DNA of 64,000 nt from NCBI RefSeq assembly GCF_012396315.1, contig NZ_JAAXPF010000004.1, forward strand, positions 1-64,000, read 5' to 3'. Made by a program: the position numbers and the translations under genes. Below are positions 37,869 through 45,113 of this stretch, in pieces. The DNA comes from Corynebacterium mucifaciens (GTDB taxonomy: Bacteria > Actinomycetota > Actinomycetes > Mycobacteriales > Mycobacteriaceae). The notes beneath the pieces were generated by a model. It ran no database searches and had not been told where the DNA came from. It saw nothing but the letters and a program-made list of their open reading frames with translations. Within the stretch, counting starts at the first letter, position 1; each line of letters starts with the position of its first letter.

Positions 37869-38011
37869 CCTAGCACCGTGCTCGCCCCGCACCCTGTGAG
37901 AGGGACCGTCGCTGAGCAGGCATGATCCGGCGCGCGTTGTCAGCCCAGAAAAGCTGCCGGTGCAACCCTACCTGGCTTTCCCAGCAAAACCTAATCTCAT
38001 CTGCGTCTTCA

Positions 38012-38048
38012 TGTGGATAACCCCGCCGCGGCCGAGGCGTTATCCACA
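38012..38048. promoter_or_regulatory. Inverted pair of perfect DnaA boxes
   Basis: TGTGGATAA at 38012-38020 and TTATCCACA at 38040-38048 are both exact matches to the strict DnaA-box consensus, in opposite orientation with 19 bases between them (extended by one base to a ten-base inverted repeat). They lie 52 bases upstream of the M23 gene and about 215 bases upstream of rpsB. Confidence 0.75.
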
Positions 38049-38099
38049 GAACCGCTTGCGCCCCTTCTCACTGCAGCGGTGAAGTGGTCTGATCGCAGC

Positions 38100-38639
38100 A
38101 TGCGACTATCGACGATCCTCCGGTCCACCACCGCCCTGTTCCTGCTCACCGCCGCACCTGCCGCCGCGTGGGTTGACCCGGTCGCCGGCACCGCGCACTC
38201 GAGCGGGGTGAGCCGTCCCGCGGACATACCGGACCAGAACTGGAAGCCCGGCCACCGGGGCGTCGACCTACCATTGCGCGCTGGCCAGCCGGTGCTCGCG
38301 GCGGGTGACGGCGTTGTCGCGTTTGTCGGCTCGGTGGCTGGCACGCCCGTCCTCGCCATTGACCACGCCGGCGGGATCCGCACCACCTACCAGCCTGTCC
38401 GCTCGGATCTTGCCCCAGGCGATGCAGTGCGCGAAGGGCAGCCCGTGGGCACGCTCACCCGGGCACCCACAACGTTCTCCGGGGCGCACGATGGCCTGCA
38501 CTGGGGCGCACGAACCGGCAAGGACACCTACATTGACCCGCTGACGTTGCTGCAGCCGCCGCGCATACGGCTCAAGCCGCTCGACGGTTCTCCTGCGTCA
38601 CCTACGCGCGAGGGTGCGCCTGGTCGTAGATTCGCTTGA
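38100..38639 (+). CDS. M23-family (LytM-like) peptidoglycan hydrolase, secreted
   Basis: The 179-residue protein has a signal peptide (LRSTTALFLLTAAPAAAW) and one M23 domain. The zinc ligands are His and Asp in HRGVDLP, and the His in GLHWG near the end. As in other actinobacterial members of this cluster only one His of the usual HxH is kept. It probably cleaves peptide cross-bridges or regulates another hydrolase; the activity is not proven. The mycobacterial neighbour of rpsB is similar. The 3' end overlaps xerC by 38 bases on the opposite strand. ATG 38100 is chosen because the signal peptide starts there. Confidence 0.85.
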   Translation: MRLSTILRSTTALFLLTAAPAAAWVDPVAGTAHSSGVSRPADIPDQNWKPGHRGVDLPLRAGQPVLAAGDGVVAFVGSVAGTPVLAIDHAGGIRTTYQPVRSDLAPGDAVREGQPVGTLTRAPTTFSGAHDGLHWGARTGKDTYIDPLTLLQPPRIRLKPLDGSPASPTREGAPGRRFA

Positions 38640-39495
38640 GTCGCTGCGCGGAGACGTGCGTGTAAATCTGCGTGGTCTGCAAGCTGGTGTGCCCGAGCAT
38701 CTCCTGCACCACGCGCAGGTCGGCACCGCCCTCGAGCATGTGGGTCGCCGCTGTATGGCGCAACGTGTGCGGGCCGACGTGCTCCACGCCCGCGCCGCGC
38801 CCGGCGCGCTCAACCACCCGCCGGACCTGGCGCTGGTCGACGCGCCCGCCGCGGGTGCCGACAAACATTGCGGGGGTGTCACCGGCGAGCTCGTCGCGGC
38901 CAGACTCCAGCCATGCCGCAACGGCCGCCGAGGCCTCGTTGCCGAAGGGCACGACGCGCTGCTTGTTGCCCTTGCCGGTCACGTGGGCGAGCCCCCGGGC
39001 GAGGTCGACGTCACCGATGTCGAGCCCGGTGAGCTCGCCGACGCGCATGCCCGTGGCGTACAACAACTCAAGCATTGCCCGGTCGCGCAGGTGCTCCGCC
39101 GGATGAGCCCCGTCGTCCTGGGGCACCTCCACGAGCTCTGCGGCACGCTCCCCTTGCACCACTGTGGGCAAAGGGCGGTTGACTTTGGGGGCCTTCAACC
39201 GGGCTGCGGCGTCGCTTTCGATGTAGCCCTGGCGGTAGGCCCAGGCAGAAAAGGCCCTGGCGGCTGCGGTGCGCCGAGCGAGTGTCGCCCGGCTCTTGCC
39301 TGCCGCGAGGGCACCCGCCAGCCACTGCCGCAGCGCGTCAAGGGTGAACTCGTTGAACGTCGCCGCGTAGTCGCTCAGTCCTCGCAGATCCGCCACGTAG
39401 CCCTTGACCGTGTGTGGTGAGCGGCCGAGGACGAGTTCGGCGTATTCGGCGAAGTCGTCCACCGCTGCCTGCAACTGTCCCGGCTGTGCACTCAT
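38602..39495 (-). CDS. xerC: Tyrosine recombinase XerC
   Basis: XerC with XerD resolves chromosome dimers at dif. The 297-residue protein has an N-terminal SAM-like DNA-binding domain (SPHTVKGYVADL) and the catalytic set R151, K175, H243, R246, H269 and Y278 (ATGMRVGEL, GKGNKQR, HTLRH, LGHTS, QIYTHV). TAAGCT lies eight bases before ATG 39495. It is the only complete recombinase in the window and not linked to a mobile element. Confidence 0.95.
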   Translation of the reverse strand: MSAQPGQLQAAVDDFAEYAELVLGRSPHTVKGYVADLRGLSDYAATFNEFTLDALRQWLAGALAAGKSRATLARRTAAARAFSAWAYRQGYIESDAAARLKAPKVNRPLPTVVQGERAAELVEVPQDDGAHPAEHLRDRAMLELLYATGMRVGELTGLDIGDVDLARGLAHVTGKGNKQRVVPFGNEASAAVAAWLESGRDELAGDTPAMFVGTRGGRVDQRQVRRVVERAGRGAGVEHVGPHTLRHTAATHMLEGGADLRVVQEMLGHTSLQTTQIYTHVSAQRLKRIYDQAHPRA

Positions 39496-39503
39496 GTCAC
39501 GGC

Positions 39504-39509
39504 AGCTTA
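39504..39509 (-). promoter_or_regulatory. -10 element of xerC
   Basis: TAAGCT on the minus strand overlaps the dprA stop and lies eight bases before the xerC ATG. Confidence 0.4.
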
Positions 39510-40694
39510 CTCCCCTCCCACAGCCAGCTGCTCTGCCCGCGACCAGCGACGCCGGTCGCGCTCCACTAACCCACGCTGCGACAAATCCATGAGGATGTGC
39601 ACCGTCAGCGCGATGGTGAGCCCGGAGTCCGCGGCAACCTCCTCAGCCTCGCGGCCCTGTTGGCCCACGGGCGGAAGCGCGTCGTACACGCGCAGCTCAT
39701 TGCGGGAAAGCTGCTGCGTCACGCTCGGCGGGAACTGCATTTCCAGCTGCTCGTCGGCATCGAACTCTCCGACCGCCGTGAGCTGCTCGTGCACCTGGCC
39801 GGCGTTGAGCACCATCAGCGCTTCTTCTCGCTGGATAGCCAAGTTGGCACCGAGCGACTGCGCGTCGGTGATCGGGCCCGGCACCGCCATGGCTTTCCGG
39901 TTAAACGTGTTGACCCACTTCAAGGTGTTGAGCGCCCCGGAGCGAAACGGCGCTTCCACCAGCACGGTACCGAGGGTCAGCGCCGCAACCAGACGGTTTC
40001 TGGTGAGGAAGCGGTGCCGGTCAGGCGTGGTGCCGAACGGATACTCCGTCACGATGGCAGACCCGCTGGCCACGATGCGCTCAAACAACGCTTTGTTGGA
40101 GCGCGGGTAGTGCTCCCCCGGCCCGCACGCGGCGACCACGATAGTGGGCGTCTGCACGTCGAGCGCCGTTTGGTGCGCGACGGTGTCAATGCCCAGTGCC
40201 CCGCCGGAGACGATCGTGTACCTGTGCCCGCCCAATCCGGTGACCAGGTCTTTGGTGGCCGCGTGACCGTATTTGGTTGCGTGGCGCGTGCCCACGACGC
40301 CGACCGAATGCGCGAGCAGCCCCGCGAGGTTGGGGTTCCCCTGCACCCACAGCGCGTGCGGGGCGATCCCGTCCGGCTGGTGGCTGACCTTGGCGGCCGC
40401 GCCAGTCTGCTGGCGGGCGAACGAGCGCTCGATGGCGTCCGCGGGCCACTGCGCGCTATCCGGCGTGAGCAGCGTGAAGCCCGCTTCGGCCGCGCGCTCG
40501 ATATCTTCGGCGGGCCGGTCCCAGGTGAAGCGGTTTTCAGTCTGCGCGAGCAGGCCGCCGATCCAGGTGGCGCGGGTGCGCACACCGTGCGCGATCTCGT
40601 CCGCGGATTTTCCCATGCTGAGCAGTGCCTGGATGTGGTGCGAGGGTCCCTCGACCACACGGCTGAGGTAGGCCCAGGATTCTGGCGCAGACAC
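39507..40694 (-). CDS. dprA: DNA-processing protein DprA
   Basis: DprA loads RecA on incoming single-stranded DNA in natural transformation; many non-competent bacteria keep it. The 395-residue protein has a Rossmann domain with VGVVGTRHATKYGHA and IVSGGALGIDTVAH, and a C-terminal winged-helix region. GTG 40694 directly follows the comM stop (TAAGTG), so the two are tightly coupled. Whether this organism is transformable cannot be judged here. Confidence 0.92.
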   Translation of the reverse strand: MSAPESWAYLSRVVEGPSHHIQALLSMGKSADEIAHGVRTRATWIGGLLAQTENRFTWDRPAEDIERAAEAGFTLLTPDSAQWPADAIERSFARQQTGAAAKVSHQPDGIAPHALWVQGNPNLAGLLAHSVGVVGTRHATKYGHAATKDLVTGLGGHRYTIVSGGALGIDTVAHQTALDVQTPTIVVAACGPGEHYPRSNKALFERIVASGSAIVTEYPFGTTPDRHRFLTRNRLVAALTLGTVLVEAPFRSGALNTLKWVNTFNRKAMAVPGPITDAQSLGANLAIQREEALMVLNAGQVHEQLTAVGEFDADEQLEMQFPPSVTQQLSRNELRVYDALPPVGQQGREAEEVAADSGLTIALTVHILMDLSQRGLVERDRRRWSRAEQLAVGGE

Positions 40695-42215
40695 TTAGGC
40701 CACCTCCTGCGGGTTCGCGCGCATGTCCACGGCGCGGTAAACATGGTCGATGTCCGGCTGGTCCGCCTGCTCCAGGTCCGCGAGCGTCCAGGCGAGCTTC
40801 AGGCACTTATCCGCGCCACGCTGCGTGATCGTCCCCTCCGAGAGGGAAGATTCCAGCAGCGCCATCGCCGATTCCCGCGCCGGGAAGTGCCGCCTGATCA
40901 GCGTCGCCGGGACGCGCGCGTTCACGGACTCCGCGAGCCCTGCCTGCGCCCAGCGGGCCGCCGCGCGTTCCCGGGCGGCCACCACCCGCCGCGCGATCGC
41001 ACTGGACGGCTCCGCATCTTTGGGGCTGAGTACCGACGCCTCGGCCGAGGTGGTGAGGAACACGTCGATGCGATCCCTCAGCGGGCCCGAGATGTTGCTC
41101 AGGTGCCGCGCCCGTTGCGGAGAACTGCACGTGCAGCGCCCCTCGATCCGCTGGCAAGCGCACGGGTTGGCAGCCAGCACCAGCTGGAAATCTGCCGGGT
41201 ACACCACCTCGCGGCGGGCGCGAGTGAGCCTCACCTCTCGCTTTTCCAACGGGATACGCAGGGAATCGAGCACGTGCGCTTGGATCTCCGACGCCTCGTC
41301 GAGGAAGAGCACCCCGCGGTGCGCCTGGCTCACCGCCCCGGGCGTCGGCGTGCCACTGCCCCCGCCGATCAGCGCCGCGCGCGTGAGGGACGGGTGCGGC
41401 GCGACAAACGGCCGCGCGTCGACGACGTCTCCCCCAGAGATGCCCGCAGCGGAGTGGATGGCAGTGACTTCCACCACCTCCTCGACCGTGGGGTCCGGCA
41501 GAACCGATGGCAGGCGCTCTGCCAGCATGGACTTTCCGGATCCGGGTGGGCCGATCATCATGACATGGTGGCCGCCCGCGGCGGCGACCTCAAGCGCCTC
41601 GCGTTCCTCGGTCATCCCGGCGAGATCGCAGAAGTCGGGCACGGCGACCTGTGTCGCCTCGCGCACCGGCGCCGAGGCCACGTCCAGCTGGACGGCCCCT
41701 GTCACCCACTCCCAGACATGCTTGAGCGAATCTGCCACGAGCACGTTGCTTCTGCCCAGCAGCGCCGCCTCGGCGGCATTGGCGCGCGGCACGACGATCG
41801 TGTCCACGGCATTGTCAGCGTCGTGCAGGGCTGCGAGCAGCATCGGGAGCACGCCTTCGGCCCGTCGCAACGTGCCGTCCAAGGCGAGCTCGCCGCAGAA
41901 CATCGTTGCCCTGAGCACCCGTTCCGCGCGCGGGTCCAGGCTGCCCAGCACCGCCAGCGCGATTGGAAGGTCGAAGTGCGAGCCCGCCTTGGGCAGGTGC
42001 GCCGGCGAGAGCGACACCATGATCTTCGTGCGCGGCCACGGCAGCGCCGAGTTCGCAATCGCGGTGCGGATGCACTCACGGGATTCCTTCACCGCCGCGT
42101 CGCCCAGGCCCACCATGTGCATCCCCGGCAGGCCGGCGCCGACGTTTGCCTCCACCGTGACCAGGCGTGCGGTGACGCCCTCCACGGTCGCGCTCACCGT
42201 GCTAGCAAGCGCCAT
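40695..42215 (-). CDS. comM: Magnesium-chelatase-like AAA ATPase ComM (YifB)
   Basis: The 506-residue protein has an N-terminal Lon-S5-like domain (VGLPGMHMVGLGDAAVKES type), a central AAA+ module with GPPGSGKS and VLFLDEASE, and a CxCx-type Cys cluster in NPCACQRIEGRCTCS. ComM-family helicases extend branch migration in transformation. The gene overlaps yraN by 14 bases and abuts dprA. The order yraN-comM-dprA is conserved in Actinobacteria. Confidence 0.93.
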   Translation of the reverse strand: MALASTVSATVEGVTARLVTVEANVGAGLPGMHMVGLGDAAVKESRECIRTAIANSALPWPRTKIMVSLSPAHLPKAGSHFDLPIALAVLGSLDPRAERVLRATMFCGELALDGTLRRAEGVLPMLLAALHDADNAVDTIVVPRANAAEAALLGRSNVLVADSLKHVWEWVTGAVQLDVASAPVREATQVAVPDFCDLAGMTEEREALEVAAAGGHHVMMIGPPGSGKSMLAERLPSVLPDPTVEEVVEVTAIHSAAGISGGDVVDARPFVAPHPSLTRAALIGGGSGTPTPGAVSQAHRGVLFLDEASEIQAHVLDSLRIPLEKREVRLTRARREVVYPADFQLVLAANPCACQRIEGRCTCSSPQRARHLSNISGPLRDRIDVFLTTSAEASVLSPKDAEPSSAIARRVVAARERAAARWAQAGLAESVNARVPATLIRRHFPARESAMALLESSLSEGTITQRGADKCLKLAWTLADLEQADQPDIDHVYRAVDMRANPQEVA

Positions 42216-42582
42216 CTTCGACCCCCGGGTAGCGCCGCAGGATGTAATCCTCGCCCGCGAAGACCACCTCGACCACGTCGAAACGGACCGGCCGATACGC
42301 GTCTGCGCAGTGCTCTTCGAGCCACTGGGCCGCGCACCTGCGCATGGTGGCCAGCTTCTTCGTTGTCACCGCCTCAGCTGCGCCGAACGCGCTGCCGCGG
42401 CGCGACTTCACCTCCACGAAGACGACCGTGCCGTCGTCGTCTTCAACGACGGCATCGATCTCCCCCGCCCGCATTCGCTGCCGGTGCCCGAGGAGGGTGT
42501 ACCCCTCATCCTCGTACCACCTGATCGCAGCCCGCTCCCCTGCGCGGCCCAGCTCGTATTGGGCCTGGTAATCCACCTGCAT
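42202..42582 (-). CDS. yraN: YraN-like (UPF0102) endonuclease-fold protein
   Basis: The 126-residue protein has the restriction-endonuclease-like core: GRAGERAA, MRAGEIDAVVEDDDG and VFVEVKSRRG. The function is not firmly known, though members are usually beside comM or dprA. ATG 42582 is preceded by GGGAGGGA. An in-frame start further upstream would lack that site. Confidence 0.88.
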   Translation of the reverse strand: MQVDYQAQYELGRAGERAAIRWYEDEGYTLLGHRQRMRAGEIDAVVEDDDGTVVFVEVKSRRGSAFGAAEAVTTKKLATMRRCAAQWLEEHCADAYRPVRFDVVEVVFAGEDYILRRYPGVEDGAC

Positions 42583-42728
42583 GGTCCCTCCCGCGTGTCT
42601 TAGAGTTCCAAGAATCGGTCCTCTATCAGACTTCGGAAGCACCGTGGCGGTTCCGCCGACAGGGAAATCTGCCGCGTTCCGGCTCGTCCGCTACCCCGCC
42701 GTTTGTTCCCTGTACTGACTCCGGGTAC

Positions 42729-43034
42729 TTACTCCGGGAAGGTCAGCTCGGGCTTGTCCAGTTCCTCGATGTTGACGTCTTTGTAGGTGATTACCCGGAC
42801 GTAGCGCACGAAGCGCACCGCGCGGTACATGTCCCACACCCAGGCGTCCGACATCAAGACCTCGTAGTACACGTCCCCACCCTCGGTGTGCGGGATGAGC
42901 TTGACGCCGTTGGCCAGGTAGAAACGCCGCTCGGTTTCCACCACGTAGGAGAACTGGCTGGCTACGTCGCGGTATTCGCGGTAGAGGGAAAGCTCGACGT
43001 CCGCCTCGTAATTGTCAAGATCCTCTGCGCTCAT
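42729..43034 (-). CDS. DUF2469 protein
   Basis: The 101-residue acidic protein is a near full-length match to the actinobacterial DUF2469 family ([40 protein letters not shown]). It is always found between rnhB and yraN in mycobacteria and corynebacteria, but no function is known. Its ATG overlaps the rnhB stop (ATGA). No paralogue is seen in the window. Confidence 0.9.
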   Translation of the reverse strand: MSAEDLDNYEADVELSLYREYRDVASQFSYVVETERRFYLANGVKLIPHTEGGDVYYEVLMSDAWVWDMYRAVRFVRYVRVITYKDVNIEELDKPELTFPE

Positions 43035-43720
43035 GCGTGCCCCTTCATGCTGGACTGCGAGTAGAAGACGTCAGCGTCCCTGACGTTCGCATAACTATAG
43101 CGGTGCTCGGGACTCGCGCCGTGGCGGCGCACCGCGTCCATGTGCGCCTTCGTTGAATAGCCCTTATGCCCCTCCAGGCCGTACTCGGGGAAGCGCTCGG
43201 CCATTTCGCTAACCAGCCGGTCACGGCTCACCTTGGCCAGCACGCTGGCGGCGGCGATGCAGCGGGCGGTGTAGTCTCCGCCCACCACCGGCAGCTGGGG
43301 TGCGACCAGGCCGGGGATACGGAACGCGTCGACAAGCACATAGCCCGGCTGCACGGAGAGGCCCGAAATTGCGCGGCGCGCGCCGTCAAGGTTGGCCGCC
43401 TGGATGCCTCGGCGGTCTATCTCGGCCGCCGGAATGTGCACGACGGAGTACGCGAGCGCGGTATCGACCAGCGCGTCGAAAAGCAGGCTGCGCTTTCGCG
43501 CGGTGAGTTTCTTTGAGTCCGTTAGGCCCTCCAGCGCGCGCTGCGGCGCTGGCGGCAGCACGCACGCGGCGATAGTGATGGGGCCGAAACAGGCCCCGCG
43601 GCCGGCCTCGTCCACCCCTGCCACCGGCCCGAGGCCCGCCTTTTCTAACGCGACCTCGTAGGTGCGCAGCTGCTTTAAGCGGCGCACAGCATCATTGCTG
43701 GATGTCCGGGTCGTCGACAC
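43031..43720 (-). CDS. rnhB: Ribonuclease HII
   Basis: RNase HII removes RNA from RNA-DNA hybrids and single ribonucleotides in DNA. The 229-residue protein has the metal-binding [23 protein letters not shown] and a central Asp in VLVDAFRI, plus [17 protein letters not shown] 43720 gives an overlap of 29 bases with lepB. A GTG at 43687, beyond the lepB stop, is a possible alternative that would shorten it by eleven residues. Confidence 0.93.
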   Translation of the reverse strand: MSTTRTSSNDAVRRLKQLRTYEVALEKAGLGPVAGVDEAGRGACFGPITIAACVLPPAPQRALEGLTDSKKLTARKRSLLFDALVDTALAYSVVHIPAAEIDRRGIQAANLDGARRAISGLSVQPGYVLVDAFRIPGLVAPQLPVVGGDYTARCIAAASVLAKVSRDRLVSEMAERFPEYGLEGHKGYSTKAHMDAVRRHGASPEHRYSYANVRDADVFYSQSSMKGHA

Positions 43721-44528
43721 CCTGCATGCGGCTGAGCGGGAAGACTACAGCCTTGACTTTGCCGCGGATGTTTTCCTCCGGGATGGTGCCCTGGAGCTCG
43801 TCGCCCATGTGCGCGCGCGAGTCGAGCGAGTTGGTGCGGTTGTCGCCCATCATGAAGTAGTGGCCTTCCGGCACCGTCACGGGGCCGAAGTACGGGCCAC
43901 CGCAGGCGTCGGACCCTTGCGATTGATCCACCGGGTAGAAGTTCGGCTGCAGTGTGTAGGACTGGTCGATCGGTTTGCCGTCGACCATCACGGCGGGATC
44001 CCCCGCCTGGCAGGACACGGTTTGACCGCCGGTGGCGATAATACGCTTCACCAGCGTGTTCTCGTCTTTCGGCACCAGCCCGACCCAGGAGCCGACTTCT
44101 TGCATCCCGCGCACGACTGGGTTGGAAGACCGGTTGGAGTCAAAGCCCGTGTTCCACGAATCCGTGCCGGCGAACACGATGACATCGCCCGGCTCCGGGT
44201 CGGAGAAGTAGTAGCTGACCTTCTCCACGAAAATGCGGTCGCCCGAGCCGTTCTCCCCGTGCAGCGTGGGCTCCATGGAGGCGGACGGAATGACGTAGAG
44301 GCGGCCGATGAACGTCTGGATCACAAACATGATCAGCAGCGTCAGCACCACCACCACCGGAATTTCCACATACCAAGGAAGTTCCTTGTTCTCTTCCTGC
44401 GTCCCCGCCGGTATGCGCCCCGCTCGAGCGGGCTGCGCAGGCGCGTACCGCTGTTGCGCGTAAGGGTTGTGGGGCTGTGCAGGCTGGTTGGGCTGCTGCC
44501 CGCCTGCGGGTCCGTTCACGTTGGTCAC
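43692..44528 (-). CDS. lepB: Signal peptidase I
   Basis: This membrane serine protease removes signal peptides from exported proteins. With the GTG start used here the protein has 278 residues: a Pro/Gln/Asn-rich cytoplasmic segment, one transmembrane helix ([18 protein letters not shown]), catalytic S84 in IPSASMEP, Lys in [10 protein letters not shown] and [18 protein letters not shown] element, TAACGT, lies seven bases before GTG 44528. ATG 44576 would give 294 residues and is the alternative. Confidence 0.92.
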   Translation of the reverse strand: MTNVNGPAGGQQPNQPAQPHNPYAQQRYAPAQPARAGRIPAGTQEENKELPWYVEIPVVVVLTLLIMFVIQTFIGRLYVIPSASMEPTLHGENGSGDRIFVEKVSYYFSDPEPGDVIVFAGTDSWNTGFDSNRSSNPVVRGMQEVGSWVGLVPKDENTLVKRIIATGGQTVSCQAGDPAVMVDGKPIDQSYTLQPNFYPVDQSQGSDACGGPYFGPVTVPEGHYFMMGDNRTNSLDSRAHMGDELQGTIPEENIRGKVKAVVFPLSRMQGVDDPDIQQ

Positions 44529-44535
44529 CCGGGAT

Positions 44536-44541
44536 ACGTTA
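44536..44541 (-). promoter_or_regulatory. -10 element of lepB
   Basis: TAACGT on the minus strand; it decides the GTG 44528 start, since the ATG at 44576 would place this sequence inside the gene. Confidence 0.45.
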
Positions 44542-44598
44542 GCACCGCCCGGGCGCGCCCCAGCACGCTGGGACATGGCGCGGGCATGGTGCAAAGAC

Positions 44599-44638
44599 AA
44601 GCGAAGCGCCCCACCCGATACGACTCGGACGGGGCGCG
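44599..44638 (-). terminator. Intrinsic terminator after rplS
   Basis: GCGCCCC and GGGGCGC pair over seven bases around an 18-base loop and are followed on the minus strand by TTCGCTTGTCTTT, a moderately T-rich tail. Confidence 0.6.
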
Positions 44639-44652
44639 GGGGCGGCGCAGAA

Positions 44653-45000
44653 CTAGCGGCGCTCCTTGATGCGGGCAGCCTTGCCGCGCAGCTCGCGCAT
44701 GTAGTACAGCTTCGCGCGGCGGACGTCGCCCTTGCGGACAACCTCGATCTTCTCCAGGTTCGGGGAGTGCACCGGGAAAGTACGCTCAACGCCGATGCCG
44801 AAGGAGACCTTGCGCACGGTGAAGGTCTCGCGGATGCCGTCGCCCTGACGGCGGACCACGAAGCCGGTGAAGACCTGGGTACGGGTAACAGAACCCTCGA
44901 TCACCTTGACGTGGACGTCGAGGGTGTCGCCCGGGCGGAAATCCGGGATGTCGTCGCGCAGCTGGCCTGCGTCGACAAGATCAATGATGCCGTTGCTCAT
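44653..45000 (-). CDS. rplS: Ribosomal protein L19
   Basis: L19 lies at the 50S-30S interface. The 115-residue protein is of normal length with [38 protein letters not shown] and a basic C-terminus ([14 protein letters not shown]). ATG 45000 is preceded by AAAGGATTGC. It is a single-gene unit between tex and lepB, with its own terminator. Confidence 0.97.
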   Translation of the reverse strand: MSNGIIDLVDAGQLRDDIPDFRPGDTLDVHVKVIEGSVTRTQVFTGFVVRRQGDGIRETFTVRKVSFGIGVERTFPVHSPNLEKIEVVRKGDVRRAKLYYMRELRGKAARIKERR

Positions 45001-45113
45001 GAAAGCAATCCTTTACGTGTTCGGACAGAGGACCCTGGCGGCACTTCCCCTGCGGGGCGCTCGGCCGGTTCGTGTCGATTACAACAACCCGGCAAATGTT
45101 ACATACGCGCCGG

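Larger units (their letters stand above)
37799..38099. other. 301-base divergent intergenic region between rpsB and the M23 gene
   Basis: It holds the rpsB leader (minus strand), with a hairpin GCGCGGG/CCCGCGC at 37848-37868 and a good ribosome site, the likely rpsB promoter around 37860-37960, and the inverted DnaA-box pair described separately near the M23 gene. I see no gene in it. Confidence 0.6.

Noticed and set aside
38013-38099. N-terminal extension of the M23 protein from the ATG at 38013
   Set aside because: It would place 29 polar residues before a clear signal peptide and turn the DnaA-box region into coding sequence; the ATG at 38100 starts at the signal peptide.
38100-38639. M23 protein as a dead enzyme because one His of HxH is missing
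   Set aside because: The single-His LHWG form is the usual one for actinobacterial members beside rpsB, so loss of function cannot be inferred.
38602-39495. xerC as the integrase of a genomic island
   Set aside because: Its position between rpsB and dprA is conserved in Actinobacteria, and there is no tRNA or attachment repeat nearby.
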